From positions 1,240,001 to 1,304,000 of the forward strand of contig NZ_CP022347.1 of the NCBI RefSeq assembly GCF_002238335.1: a DNA stretch of 64,000 nt, given 5' to 3'. Numbering within the stretch: the stretch's first letter is position 1; each line of letters opens with the position of its first letter. Origin of the DNA: Campylobacter avium LMG 24591. GTDB taxonomy: Bacteria; Campylobacterota; Campylobacteria; Campylobacterales; Campylobacteraceae. The position numbers and the translations under genes were made by a program. Shown one piece after another: positions 1 through 8,727 of this stretch. The notes below the pieces were generated by a model. It ran no database searches. It had not been told where the DNA came from and saw nothing but the letters and a program-made list of their open reading frames with translations.

Positions 1-512
1 CTCCTAGTAAAAGACAGGTTGATTTAAATTTAGCCACAGCTTTAGCAAAAATATCCAAAGAGCACGGCAAAAAAACGGTTGGAGTTTTCGTGGATGAAAG
101 CGATGAATTTATAACTGAGTGTGTAAAAAAAATCGGCTTAGATGTAGCGCAGATATATAAAAAAATCAGCCAAAACTTGTATCTAAAACTTAAAGAATTT
201 AATACTGAGGTTTGGCAGGTTTTTAGCCTAAAAGATAAGCTAGTTATAGATGAAAACTGTGCTTATGATTTGTTACTTTTTGATACAAAGGGTGATAAAA
301 AAGGTGGAAACGGCTTTAGCTTTGATTGGTCTGTTTTAAAAAATTATGATAAAGACTTTGTTTTAGCCGGTGGCATAGGGCTTGACAATATAAAAGAGGC
401 CTTAAAAACCGGGGCTAAAATTTTAGATATTAACTCAAAAGTTGAGAATGAGAAAATGCTAAAAGATTGTAAACTTATAGAAAAAATACTAGCGGAGGTG
501 AAAAATGTCTAA
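1..512 (+). CDS. trpF: Phosphoribosylanthranilate isomerase, C-terminal part (5' end outside window)
   Basis: Isomerises N-(5-phosphoribosyl)anthranilate to CdRP in tryptophan synthesis. The frame is open from base 3 with no start in the window. It begins PSKRQVDLN, matching the SxRxV segment near the N-terminus of TrpF, so roughly 30 residues are missing. Visible are the VGVFVDE strand, the LLLFDTKG strand carrying the conserved Asp, and the phosphate-binding [11 protein letters not shown] loop near the end. An in-frame GTG at 90 is internal and not a credible start. The stop lies 8 nt inside trpB, so the two genes are probably translationally coupled. The family assignment is firm given the trpB and trpA neighbours. 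Confidence 0.93.
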   Translation, partial: PSKRQVDLNLATALAKISKEHGKKTVGVFVDESDEFITECVKKIGLDVAQIYKKISQNLYLKLKEFNTEVWQVFSLKDKLVIDENCAYDLLLFDTKGDKKGGNGFSFDWSVLKNYDKDFVLAGGIGLDNIKEALKTGAKILDINSKVENEKMLKDCKLIEKILAEVKNV

Positions 513-1683
513 GAGATATTACGGAGAATTTGGAGGTCAGTTTGTCCCAGAAACAGGAATATTCGCGCTTAAAGAACTTGAAAAAGCATTTCACAGCATA
601 GCTTTTGATAAGGAATTTAAAAAAGAATTAAAAAATTTACTAAAAACTTATGTTGGAAGAAAAACCCCGCTTTATTATGCTAAAAATTTAAGCAAATACT
701 ACAAGCAAGACATATATTTTAAAAGAGAGGATTTAAACCACACAGGTGCTCATAAAATCAACAATGCCATAGCTCAAGCTTTGCTGGCTAAAAAAATGGG
801 CAAGAAAAAGGTTATAGCTGAAACAGGTGCAGGACAACACGGCCTTGCAACAGCTACCGCTGCAGCACTTTTGGGCTTAGAATGCGAAATTTATATGGGC
901 GAGCTTGATATAAAAAGGCAGGCTTTAAATGTAGAAAAAATTAGCTTACTTGGTGCTAAGGTAAATTCCATTACAAATGGCTTAAAAACCCTAAAAGAAG
1001 CCACCACAGCTGCCATACAAGCTTGGATTAATGAGATTGAGGATACCTTTTATATCATAGGCTCAGCAGTTGGTCCTTATCCTTACCCGCAAATTGTAAC
1101 GCATTTTCAAAGGGTAATTGGCAAGGAAACAAAAAAGCAGTTAAAGCAACTTGGGAAAAAAGCTGATTATATAATAGCCTGTGTTGGCGGAGGAAGCAAC
1201 GCTATAGGAATTTTTTACGACTTTTTAAAAGATAAGAGCGTGAAACTAATAGGAGTTGAAGCAGCCGGACTTGGCGTAAATACACCTTATCACGCAGCCA
1301 CCTTAAGTAAAGGCAAAGTAGGCATAATACACGGCATGAAAACCATGGTTTTGCAAGATGAATTTGGAAACATTTTGCCCGTACACAGCATATCAGCTGG
1401 GCTTGACTACCCAGGAGTAGGACCCTTGCATGCATATTTGCACAAAAGTAAAAGAGTAAAATACTACGGCGTTACGGATGATGAGTGTATAAACGCCTTA
1501 AAACTTGTATCAAGACTAGAAGGAATTATCCCTGCGATTGAAAGCGCACACGCTCTTGCATACTTAGAAAAACTATGCCCTAAGCTAGATAAAAAAAATA
1601 CAATCGTGGTAAATATTTCAGGCAGAGGAGATAAAGATATGCAAAGCATATTAAGCTATGAGAAAGGAAAAATTTATGGTTGA
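505..1683 (+). CDS. trpB: Tryptophan synthase beta chain
   Basis: PLP enzyme that condenses indole and serine to tryptophan in the alpha2-beta2 complex. The protein has 392 residues, normal for the family. The PLP lysine is K84 in [10 protein letters not shown]. The phosphate-binding loop GGGSNAIG and the N-terminal [11 protein letters not shown] segment are intact. The ATG at 505 follows a strong GGAGGTG ribosome site that lies inside the trpF end. The trpA start overlaps the last 8 nt. Nothing unusual is seen in the catalytic core, and the order trpF-trpB-trpA is the standard operon end. Confidence 0.97.
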   Translation: MSKRYYGEFGGQFVPETGIFALKELEKAFHSIAFDKEFKKELKNLLKTYVGRKTPLYYAKNLSKYYKQDIYFKREDLNHTGAHKINNAIAQALLAKKMGKKKVIAETGAGQHGLATATAAALLGLECEIYMGELDIKRQALNVEKISLLGAKVNSITNGLKTLKEATTAAIQAWINEIEDTFYIIGSAVGPYPYPQIVTHFQRVIGKETKKQLKQLGKKADYIIACVGGGSNAIGIFYDFLKDKSVKLIGVEAAGLGVNTPYHAATLSKGKVGIIHGMKTMVLQDEFGNILPVHSISAGLDYPGVGPLHAYLHKSKRVKYYGVTDDECINALKLVSRLEGIIPAIESAHALAYLEKLCPKLDKKNTIVVNISGRGDKDMQSILSYEKGKIYG

Positions 1684-2428
1684 TTTTAAAGCTTTTTACA
1701 AAGATAAGGCAAATGTGGCTTACATGGTTATGGCGTATCCAAATTTCAAGCTTTGCGAGGATTTTTTAAACAAACTTGATGAAAGCGATATTGATATACT
1801 AGAAATAGGCATACCCTACTCAGACCCAATCTCTGATGGTAAAATCATAAGCGAAGCAGCACTCAAAGCCTTAGAAGGCGGTGCTGATATAGAAAAAATT
1901 TTCACAAGCTTAGAAAAAATCAAAACAAAAAAAGCCTTAGTTTTTTTAGTTTATTACAATCTAATATTTTCATACGGCATAAAAAAATTTGTAAAAAGAG
2001 CAAAAGAACTTAATATAAAAGGTTTGATTGTGCCAGAGCTTGTTTATGAGGAGAATGAGGATTTGTTCAAAGAATGTGTGAAAAATGGCATAGCTCTAAT
2101 ACCTCTTATAAGTCTTACCACCCCAAAGGCAAGGATTGAAAAAATTTTAACAAGGGCCTCAGGCTTTGTTTATGCTGTCGCTAGCATAGGCATAACAGGC
2201 GGTGTGAAATCTGAGCTTGCTGTGATTGAAAAATTAGTAAAAGACATAAAAGAATTTACAAATTTGCCCGTTTTTGTGGGCTTTGGCGTAAAAACAAATG
2301 AGGATGTGAAAGAACTAAGAAAAATATGCGATGGGGTGATAATAGGAACGGCCATGGTAGAAAGCTTTAAGGATAATGATTTGGATAAAATTTTACAAAC
2401 AAGTTCTAAACTTTTTGCCAGCAATTAA
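1676..2428 (+). CDS. trpA: Tryptophan synthase alpha chain
   Basis: Cleaves indole-3-glycerol phosphate to indole, which is channelled to TrpB. The conserved [14 protein letters not shown] segment carries the catalytic Glu and Asp, and the late [13 protein letters not shown] loop binds substrate phosphate. An upstream in-frame ATG at 1658 exists. The ATG at 1676 is preferred because GAAAGGA sits about 8 nt before it and because MVDFKAFY is a typical family N-terminus. This gives 250 residues and an ATGGTTGA overlap with the trpB stop. It is the last trp gene, since the next start lies behind its own promoter. Confidence 0.96.
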   Translation: MVDFKAFYKDKANVAYMVMAYPNFKLCEDFLNKLDESDIDILEIGIPYSDPISDGKIISEAALKALEGGADIEKIFTSLEKIKTKKALVFLVYYNLIFSYGIKKFVKRAKELNIKGLIVPELVYEENEDLFKECVKNGIALIPLISLTTPKARIEKILTRASGFVYAVASIGITGGVKSELAVIEKLVKDIKEFTNLPVFVGFGVKTNEDVKELRKICDGVIIGTAMVESFKDNDLDKILQTSSKLFASN

Positions 2429-2451
2429 TATATAGTTAATTTTGTATTTAA

Positions 2452-2457
2452 TATAAT
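2452..2457 (+). promoter_or_regulatory. Sigma70-type -10 box for the CheX-like/fliN/fliO operon
   Basis: TATAAT stands 28 nt before the ATG at 2485, preceded by the T-rich stretch TTTTGTATTTAA that Campylobacter uses in place of a clear -35 box. It lies in the only gap between trpA and the flagellar genes. Start-site mapping is not available, so this is consensus matching only. Confidence 0.6.
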
Positions 2458-2484
2458 TAAAACAAAAGCATAAGGAGTGTAAAA

Positions 2485-2904
2485 ATGCTTAGCAACATAG
2501 AAAAATCAATAAAGCATTTTTTCGAAGACATTTTGAAAGAAAAAATAACAAAAGATGATAACATCAGCGGGGAACTTTACGGCTCATCTATCGTACTTAG
2601 CAGCGAAAGTGAGGGGGATTATGAATTTTACCTCTTTTTCCCAAAAGAAGTTTTTGAGAAATTTAGACAAATTTTTCTTAAAAATGCTGTATTTAAAGAG
2701 GATGATTTTTGCGACCTAGCTAAAGAATGTGCAAATGAAATTATAGGCTACGCAAAGGTTAAACTAAACGAAAATAAAAAAGAGTACTCGCTTGGAATTC
2801 CTGAGTATCTTGGTAGGGTTGATTTTGCTAATTTTAAGCTAGATGAGGAATTTACTTACAGTATGCAAGGGTGTAATTTTAGAATCGGTTATAAAAAAGC
2901 ATGA
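2485..2904 (+). CDS. CheX-like (CheC/CheX/FliY phosphatase fold) protein
   Basis: The 139-residue protein has no signal peptide or membrane segment. Its centre reads DLAKECANEIIGYAKVKL, which resembles the E-x(2)-N helix of CheX/CheC/FliY phosphatases: a Glu and Asn in a helix followed by a small-residue turn and AK. The flanking YEFYLFFPKE strand also fits. It overlaps fliN by ATGA, so its product probably works at the flagellar switch or on phospho-CheY. I infer a CheX-like role from motif and context. The residues are too diverged for me to claim phosphatase activity. AAGGAG precedes the ATG. Confidence 0.62.
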   Translation: MLSNIEKSIKHFFEDILKEKITKDDNISGELYGSSIVLSSESEGDYEFYLFFPKEVFEKFRQIFLKNAVFKEDDFCDLAKECANEIIGYAKVKLNENKKEYSLGIPEYLGRVDFANFKLDEEFTYSMQGCNFRIGYKKA

Positions 2905-3215
2905 GCGAACAACTAAACGAATACGGAGAGCATGTAGGTCTTTTAGAAACCTATGATGATATACTAGACATAACAGTTGATTTTGTTAGCGAACTTGGTA
3001 TGACTAGCATGAGTGTTCATGATTTATTACAACTTGATGTGGGTTCTGTTATAGACCTTGAAAAGCCTGCCGGAGAAAGCGTTGAGCTATATATCAACAA
3101 AAGGATCTTTGGCAAGGGCGAAGTTATGGTTTATGAAAGAAACCTGGCCATTCGTATCAATGAAATTTTAGATTCTAAAACAGTGCTTCAGTATTTTAAA
3201 AAAGAATTACAATGA
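2901..3215 (+). CDS. fliN: Flagellar motor switch protein FliN
   Basis: C-ring protein that, with FliM and FliY, controls export and rotation direction. The 104-residue product is essentially one SpoA/FliN domain: VHDLLQLDVGSVIDL, then LYINKRIFGKGEVMVYERNLAIRINEI. Length is typical for a short FliN. It overlaps the CheX-like gene upstream (ATGA) and fliO downstream (ATGA), so the three genes form one coupled unit. Assignment is confident. Confidence 0.93.
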   Translation: MSEQLNEYGEHVGLLETYDDILDITVDFVSELGMTSMSVHDLLQLDVGSVIDLEKPAGESVELYINKRIFGKGEVMVYERNLAIRINEILDSKTVLQYFKKELQ

Positions 3216-3994
3216 AATTTTTGCTCCCACTCTTTATTTGCTTGCCACTTTTTGGAGTAAATTTACTAAACTACAATGTATATGATAGGCAAGATAGGGT
3301 TGATATAATGCTATCATTTGATGCTGCTTATAGCGGCAATATCACTCAAGATATAAAACAAGGTATAGTCTTAATCAACCTAGATGGAGTAAGCAGCAAA
3401 AAAGAAGAAACCAGGGAGTTAAACTCTAATCTTGTTAAAAAAATTTTACTAAGCCCCCAAAAAAATAAAACCTCAATAATGCTTGAAACAAAAGAAAGCG
3501 TAGACATAAATTTCGCTAACATAAACAACAAAATAGGTCTTAGAATTAGGATAATCCCCAAGGGTGCAAACCTAACAAGCTCTACCCCTCTAAATTTGAT
3601 AAATGAAGCAAATACAACGGTTGCGACTAAAAATTCAAGCCTAGATGGTGTAGATCTTACAAATTATATGATAGTTTTGTTTATCTTGCTAGCTATTTTA
3701 ATTGCTTTGTGGTGGTTTAAAAAATACTACTTGTTAAAGGGAACTCCAAATTTTGCCGGGTTTAAGGTAATTTTTCAAAGGCCTCTTGATAGAAGCAATC
3801 AATTTATAGTTTTAGAGTATGAAAACAAAAGATACACCATGATAATAGGAAATTCAAATCTAATTTTAGAAAAAGAAGAATTAGCAGAAGAAAGCACAAC
3901 ACAAAAGAAAGAGTCAAAAGAAAGGTCTTTTGACGCCTTTTTTGAGGAAAATAAAAAAAGACTTCAAAATTTACTAAACAAGAAAACTAATTAG
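3212..3994 (+). CDS. fliO: FliO-type flagellar export protein with AMIN-like periplasmic domain
   Basis: The 260-residue protein has a signal peptide (residues 1-15, FLLPLFICLPLFG). A beta-rich AMIN-like periplasmic segment covers about 20-115 and one membrane helix about 150-169 (MIVLFILLAILIALWW). The cytoplasmic part resembles FliO: a basic stretch, then FIVLEYENKRYTMIIGNSNLILE. FliO helps assemble the FliPQR export gate. Placement directly after fliN matches the position of the fliO gene in Helicobacter and Campylobacter as I recall it. The tail is charged and rich in E and K. The last 8 nt overlap the convergent ppx gene, with no terminator between them. Confidence 0.72.
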   Translation: MKFLLPLFICLPLFGVNLLNYNVYDRQDRVDIMLSFDAAYSGNITQDIKQGIVLINLDGVSSKKEETRELNSNLVKKILLSPQKNKTSIMLETKESVDINFANINNKIGLRIRIIPKGANLTSSTPLNLINEANTTVATKNSSLDGVDLTNYMIVLFILLAILIALWWFKKYYLLKGTPNFAGFKVIFQRPLDRSNQFIVLEYENKRYTMIIGNSNLILEKEELAEESTTQKKESKERSFDAFFEENKKRLQNLLNKKTN

Positions 3995-5459
3995 GCTTTT
4001 GATTTAAAACTATAACTATGCTTGTATTTGGCAGGGCTAGCTTTTTAAACTCATCCTTTGCTATGTCTATATATGCTTTTGAGTAAATATAAAGGACATT
4101 GTTTTTGTATTCAAATTCAACTCTTTCTTTGTTGCTGTAGTTTTTAGATAGCAATCTAGCCGTAGCTAGCATAAAATTTAACCAAGATATGATATTAACA
4201 TCTGGCAGCAATTCCTTATACTCCTCTAGCAAAAAAGGGCTTATTTTTTTGCCTGAAAGTTTGATTAATATAGCAATTAAAGTTTTTTCCTCATGAGAGA
4301 AATTGTAATTAAGCGCATTTAGTATAAAATAAGTACTATGCTCATTTGCAAAATAAAAACTCAAATACGAGCCTATATTACACAACTTAGCAGCATTTAT
4401 AAGCAAATTTTTATAAGAGGGGCTTAGGCCATGCAAGGAGGATAATTTATCAAAAATTTTGGCACAGTATATGTGTATATTAGTCTTGTCATTTTTATTT
4501 AAAAATCTATCTTGCAAAGACCTTACGCTAGGATTAAAATTATGTGGAAATTTCTTTGTAGGCGGCAAGATATCATTAAGATAAACGCCCTCTCTAACTC
4601 CAACCCCGCTAGTAAGCACATCCTTGACATTCAAAGCCTGTGCGATGTTTAAGAAAATCAAGGCTCCCTCTTTGATAGTATCAAAACGTTCTTTTTTAAT
4701 GCCATAATCTGACAAGGAGTTAAAATCTGTATCTATAATCTTTTTTATGTGAGATTTTTCATCCGCCAAGCTATACTTAAATTCATGTAAAACCTTCAAA
4801 GGATAAGAGTTTTTTTGCATAATAGAGCTTGAAATAGCCCGCAAACTTCCGCCTATAGCTATTAAAGTATCGTTTTTAAAATGCTTTGGTATTAATTTAA
4901 TGGTATCATTTAAAAAAGCGTGCAATTCTTGCATTTTATTTGTATCATAAAACAATTCTTTAAGTCTTACGGTGCCTATATCAAGGGAGATACAGTCTTC
5001 TATCTTTGAATTTCTAATCAAACAAAGCTCGCTTGAACCGCCGCCTATATCAAGAGTGGTAGCGTTTTTAATATTGCTCATCAAATTTAAGGCTGCAAGA
5101 CCGCCCAAATAAGATTCCCTCTTGCCATCTATACATTTTATGTTTAAGCCCAAGTTGTTTTTAATTCTTTTAATAAAATCAGCAGAATTTGGAGCGTCTC
5201 TTAAGGCTGAAGTGCCAACTATAAGCATCTTAGCACATTTATGCTTAAAAGCCATATCTTTGAAGTATGCAAGAGTGTTTTCAGTCCTTTGCATAGACTC
5301 TTCTTGCAAAATTTTATTATTATTGTAGGCGTTTTCTCCTAGCCTAACCTTTCTTTTATATTCAGCAAATATATGAAAGGCGAACCTAGAAGTTTTTTCA
5401 AAAATAACTAATCTAACAGAATTCGAGCCTAAATCAACAACAGCAGTTCTTTTAGCCAT
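3987..5459 (-). CDS. ppx: Exopolyphosphatase / pppGpp phosphatase (Ppx/GppA family)
   Basis: ASKHA-fold phosphatase acting on polyphosphate and possibly pppGpp. The first phosphate loop AVVDLGSNSVRLVIF lies at residues 6-20, the second DIGGGSSEL near 138-146, and IAIGGSLRAI follows. A C-terminal helical HD-like half brings it to 490 residues, normal for the two-domain form. It starts at ATG 5459, 13 nt after cosR ends, and may be cotranscribed with cosR. It converges on fliO with an 8-nt overlap. SpoT at 37240 makes a (p)ppGpp connection plausible, but substrate preference cannot be read from sequence. Confidence 0.9.
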   Translation of the reverse strand: MAKRTAVVDLGSNSVRLVIFEKTSRFAFHIFAEYKRKVRLGENAYNNNKILQEESMQRTENTLAYFKDMAFKHKCAKMLIVGTSALRDAPNSADFIKRIKNNLGLNIKCIDGKRESYLGGLAALNLMSNIKNATTLDIGGGSSELCLIRNSKIEDCISLDIGTVRLKELFYDTNKMQELHAFLNDTIKLIPKHFKNDTLIAIGGSLRAISSSIMQKNSYPLKVLHEFKYSLADEKSHIKKIIDTDFNSLSDYGIKKERFDTIKEGALIFLNIAQALNVKDVLTSGVGVREGVYLNDILPPTKKFPHNFNPSVRSLQDRFLNKNDKTNIHIYCAKIFDKLSSLHGLSPSYKNLLINAAKLCNIGSYLSFYFANEHSTYFILNALNYNFSHEEKTLIAILIKLSGKKISPFLLEEYKELLPDVNIISWLNFMLATARLLSKNYSNKERVEFEYKNNVLYIYSKAYIDIAKDEFKKLALPNTSIVIVLNQKPN

Positions 5460-5471
5460 AAAACTTCTTAG

Positions 5472-6140
5472 TTATTTTTTAGGATAACAAAAACGATATC
5501 CCCTTCTGCGAACTGTTTCTATTGTGGAAATATTAAGAGGTTTATCCATCTTTTGTCTAATCTGATTTATCGCAACCTCGATTACATTAGGCGTTACTAG
5601 CTCTGGTTCCTCCCAAATCGCATCTAAGAGCTGTTCTTTTGAAACTATTTGGTCTGAATGCCTTGCTAAGTGTGCCAAAACCTCAAAAGGCTTGCCCTTT
5701 AGCTCTATATCCTGACCCTTGTAGCTAATCTTTTCTTCGTCTGGATTTATAGTAAGGTCATTTATGGTTATGACATTTGAGCCACCCATTCTAAGTCTTA
5801 TTTCTATCCTAACCAAAAGAACATCAAAATTCGTGTCCTTTCTTACATAATCATCAGCACCGGCTTTTAAAGCTTTAATCTCATCTTCTATAGAATTATT
5901 TGCCGAAGTGATAATTACGGCTGTTCTAGGTGATTTTTGTTTAATGGCATTTATTATGTCAACACCGTCGCCATCTGGCAAATTCCAACTTACAATAACC
6001 AGGTCATAATGCCTTACGCCTATATAATACTCACCATCTTTAAAATTTTCTGAAGTATCAGTCTGATAACCCAATTCGCCAAGACTGCTTACTATAGACT
6101 TGTTAAGAGAAATATCATCTTCAATAACTAAAATTCTCAT
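5472..6140 (-). CDS. cosR: CosR orphan OmpR-type response regulator with atypical receiver
   Basis: This is a receiver domain (1-115) plus an OmpR/PhoB winged helix (about 125-220). In Campylobacter, CosR is an essential regulator of oxidative-stress genes and works without a cognate kinase. The acidic pair E7-D8-D9 is present, but the phospho-acceptor position in VIVSWNLPDGDG is Ser51 rather than Asp. The winged helix ends ETVRRRGYRFCYPKK, typical of the family. The in-frame ATG at 6155 would add MMRLQ. I chose 6140 because MRILVIEDD is the family N-terminus and the length becomes 222. No histidine kinase gene lies nearby. Confidence 0.93.
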   Translation of the reverse strand: MRILVIEDDISLNKSIVSSLGELGYQTDTSENFKDGEYYIGVRHYDLVIVSWNLPDGDGVDIINAIKQKSPRTAVIITSANNSIEDEIKALKAGADDYVRKDTNFDVLLVRIEIRLRMGGSNVITINDLTINPDEEKISYKGQDIELKGKPFEVLAHLARHSDQIVSKEQLLDAIWEEPELVTPNVIEVAINQIRQKMDKPLNISTIETVRRRGYRFCYPKK

Positions 6141-6177
6141 TTGTAGCCTCATCATTTGCTTAAGTTTTAATTAATTA

Positions 6178-6183
6178 ATCATA
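6178..6183 (-). promoter_or_regulatory. Putative -10 box for cosR
   Basis: On the minus strand GCTATGAT gives a TATGAT hexamer 38 nt before the cosR ATG, behind an AT-rich stretch. The region between plsY and cosR contains no other gene. Weakly supported by consensus alone. Confidence 0.4.
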
Positions 6184-6234
6184 GCATAGTTTAAGTAAAT
6201 ATTTAAAAAAGTTTAAAAAAATTTTAAGAGATAA

Positions 6235-7077
6235 TTATACGAATTTATTTTCTTCTTTAAAAATCATTCTTTTTATATTTGGTATATGTTTATAAAAGAC
6301 TATAAGGCAGATTAGTATAACCGGTGCGTGCGTGTTTATACTCATATCATAATGTATGATGAAAGAGCTGGTGATAAAAACAAGTGCTGCTAGCAAAGAC
6401 GCTAAAGACGAAATTTTAAATAATTTTATGCACACAAACCAAACACAAAGAGCAATCAAAAGCTCCAAAGGTAAAAGCACAGCCATTACACCTGCACCGG
6501 TTGCAACGCCCTTGCCTCCCTCTAAAGAAAGATAAAATGAAAAACAATGCCCCACAACAGCAAAAACCCCTATACTCCATAAAACATTATCATCAAAACC
6601 GGCAAATTTAGCACATAATATAGGCAAAAATGCCTTCAAAAAGTCCAAAGCAAATGTAGCAAAAGCTAGCTTTTTTGCCAAAGCTTTATCCTTTTCCTTA
6701 ACCACTCTTAAAACATTGGTAGCACCTATGCTATTGCTTCCTAAAGTCTTTATGTCCACATCAGCAAAGACCTTGGCCAAAACAAAGCCAAATGGTATAG
6801 AAGAAAACAAATAAACGCAGATATAAAGAAGTAAATTTATGCCTCCAAAACTTAGCATATCAGCAAAGGCAAAGGTAGCTAGAAAATACAAAAAGCAAGC
6901 AAGGTATAATTTATTATCATTAAAATCAAGCTTTTTAAAAGTACAGTAATAAAACACAAAGGCAGCAAACACTCCATAAAGTATATGTGATACAAAGGCC
7001 GCCTCGTGAAAAGCCGGTATAAAAGCTATAACAAGTGATACAATAAATCCGATAAAAAATAATAAATAATTTTGCAT
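6235..7077 (-). CDS. plsY: Acyl-phosphate:glycerol-3-phosphate acyltransferase PlsY with extra N-terminal membrane segment
   Basis: PlsY transfers an acyl group from acyl-phosphate to glycerol-3-phosphate in phospholipid synthesis. The C-terminal 200 residues are a complete PlsY: SSIPFGFVLAKV, the loop GSNSIGATNVLR, GHCFSFYLSLEGGKGVATG, and the last conserved helix. The first ~78 residues encode about three additional hydrophobic segments (around 4-22, 30-46, 57-75) not present in ordinary PlsY of about 200 residues. An internal Met at residue 74 could be a shorter start but has no visible ribosome site. The ATG at 7077 has only a weak GGTTGGA. Enzyme identity is firm; the extension is unexplained. 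Confidence 0.88.
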   Translation of the reverse strand: MQNYLLFFIGFIVSLVIAFIPAFHEAAFVSHILYGVFAAFVFYYCTFKKLDFNDNKLYLACFLYFLATFAFADMLSFGGINLLLYICVYLFSSIPFGFVLAKVFADVDIKTLGSNSIGATNVLRVVKEKDKALAKKLAFATFALDFLKAFLPILCAKFAGFDDNVLWSIGVFAVVGHCFSFYLSLEGGKGVATGAGVMAVLLPLELLIALCVWFVCIKLFKISSLASLLAALVFITSSFIIHYDMSINTHAPVILICLIVFYKHIPNIKRMIFKEENKFV

Positions 7078-7098
7078 AAATCCAACCCAAATAAAAAC

Positions 7099-7104
7099 AT
7101 TCTA
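7099..7104 (-). promoter_or_regulatory. Putative -10 box for plsY
   Basis: The minus strand reads TTTTTGGCTAGAATG, giving TAGAAT 21 nt before the ATG at 7077. It supports the long PlsY start, because transcription would begin only about 15 nt upstream of it. Consensus match only. Confidence 0.4.
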
Positions 7105-7151
7105 GCCAAAAACCTCTTAATGCTTACTTAACAAAAATAGACACTTTTTTG

Positions 7152-7157
7152 TATAAT
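7152..7157 (+). promoter_or_regulatory. Sigma70-type -10 box for ctsE-ctsF
   Basis: ACTTTTTTGTATAATTAAG contains a perfect TATAAT behind a T-run, 28 nt before the ATG at 7186. It lies in the divergent 108-nt gap between plsY and ctsE. Confidence 0.6.
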
Positions 7158-7185
7158 TAAGCAAAAAAATATGAAAAGATTTTAA

Positions 7186-8727
7186 ATGATTTATGATGAA
7201 AAACTTTTTGAAATTTATGATGATAAAAAAAGCTTAAAAGAAATACAAAAAATTCAAAATATAGACGAAATAAAATTCTTAAAAAGCTTTGCAAAATACA
7301 AGAATTTAGACTTTATAGACTTAGATAGTGAAAATATCAACCTAAATTTAATGCAAAAACTGCCTATGTCACTGCTAAATGATAAAAATTTCATACTCTT
7401 TAAAGACGATGAAAAGCACTATCACATAGCCACTGCTTACACAGTGCCTTTTTCATTTTTAGATAGAATTGGGCAGTGTCTAAAAGAAAAAATACTAAAA
7501 ATACACATAGCCCACCCGTCTCAAATAAGCTTTCTTATAGATGAGTATTTGCTAAAAGATAAGATACAAAATTTGTGTTTTGAGTTAAAAGAGGAATTAA
7601 AAAATAAGAGCCACAAAGAACAAAGTGCTGTGTCAAAGCTGTTTGAACTTATACTTAACGAGGCGGTTAGACTAAAAGCAAGCGATATACATTTTGAAAT
7701 AAATTCAAGCGAAGGTCTTGTAAGGTTTAGGATAGACGGGCTTTTAACGGTATTTTTGAAATTTGAGTATGAAATTTATAATGCCCTTATTTTTTACATA
7801 AAACTGCTAGCAAATTTAAATGTGGCCGAGCAAAGAAAGGCACAGGATTCTAGCTTTTCTATGAAAATAAGAGCTTGTGAATATGACTTTCGTTTCTCTT
7901 CGCTGCCGATTTTATACGGTGAAACAGTTGTGCTTAGAATTTTAGAAAGAAAAGAAACGGTGCTTAATCTAGATGAGTTAAATTTCAACAAAATAAATCT
8001 TGAAAAATATAAAAAAAGCATCGCCCTACCCCACGGCTTAATACTCCTAACAGGTCCTACGGGCTCTGGAAAAAGCACAAGTTTATATGCTAGTTTAAAT
8101 GAAATAAAAGACGAAAATAAAAAGATAATTAGCGCAGAAGATCCCATAGAATACCGCTTAGACATGGTTCAGCAAATTGTTCTTAACGAAAAAATAGGAC
8201 TAAGTTTTAATAATGCCTTAAGAGCCATCTTAAGACAAGACCCAGATGTGATAATGATAGGTGAGATAAGAGACGAGCAAAGCCTTGACATAGCCTTAAA
8301 AGCTTCATTAACAGGACATTTAGTCTTTAGCACGCTACACACAAATGATGCTATATCAGCCATTACAAGAATGATAGACATGAAAGCCCCGCATTATCTT
8401 TTATCAAGCGCATTAAAAGTTGTCATAGCGCAAAGACTTATAAGAAAGCTTTGTAAGCACTGTAAAATAAAAAATGAAGATGATGAATTTTACAAGGCCT
8501 CATCGTGCAAAAGGTGTAATTATACAGGATACGCTGGCAGAGAGCTTGTGAGTGAGTTTTTATTTATAGATGATGAAATTTCAGAGCTTATAAGACTTAA
8601 TGCCTCAAAGGATGAAATTTTAAAACAAGCTAGAAAAAATAACTTTGAAACCATGTTTGAAAATGCGCTTAAAAAGGCCTCTTTGGGCATTAGTAGCCTA
8701 GATGAAATTCACAGGGTTTTAGGGTGA
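7186..8727 (+). CDS. ctsE: Type II secretion/type IV pilus-like assembly ATPase CtsE
   Basis: Cytoplasmic hexameric ATPase (GspE/PilB family), which in Campylobacter powers the Cts DNA-uptake machinery. The N-terminal ~150 residues are a diverged GspE-N region. Walker A is GPTGSGKS at about 290-297, the Asp box is EDPIEYRLDMVQQ, and Walker B is VIMIGEIRDEQSLDIALKASLTGH. A CxxC...CxxC zinc site sits at about 423-447. Length 513 is normal. The ribosome site before ATG 7186 is weak. ctsF overlaps the stop (GTGA). The functional name rests on the Campylobacter context, since GspE proteins elsewhere serve secretion or pili. Confidence 0.92.
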   Translation: MIYDEKLFEIYDDKKSLKEIQKIQNIDEIKFLKSFAKYKNLDFIDLDSENINLNLMQKLPMSLLNDKNFILFKDDEKHYHIATAYTVPFSFLDRIGQCLKEKILKIHIAHPSQISFLIDEYLLKDKIQNLCFELKEELKNKSHKEQSAVSKLFELILNEAVRLKASDIHFEINSSEGLVRFRIDGLLTVFLKFEYEIYNALIFYIKLLANLNVAEQRKAQDSSFSMKIRACEYDFRFSSLPILYGETVVLRILERKETVLNLDELNFNKINLEKYKKSIALPHGLILLTGPTGSGKSTSLYASLNEIKDENKKIISAEDPIEYRLDMVQQIVLNEKIGLSFNNALRAILRQDPDVIMIGEIRDEQSLDIALKASLTGHLVFSTLHTNDAISAITRMIDMKAPHYLLSSALKVVIAQRLIRKLCKHCKIKNEDDEFYKASSCKRCNYTGYAGRELVSEFLFIDDEISELIRLNASKDEILKQARKNNFETMFENALKKASLGISSLDEIHRVLG

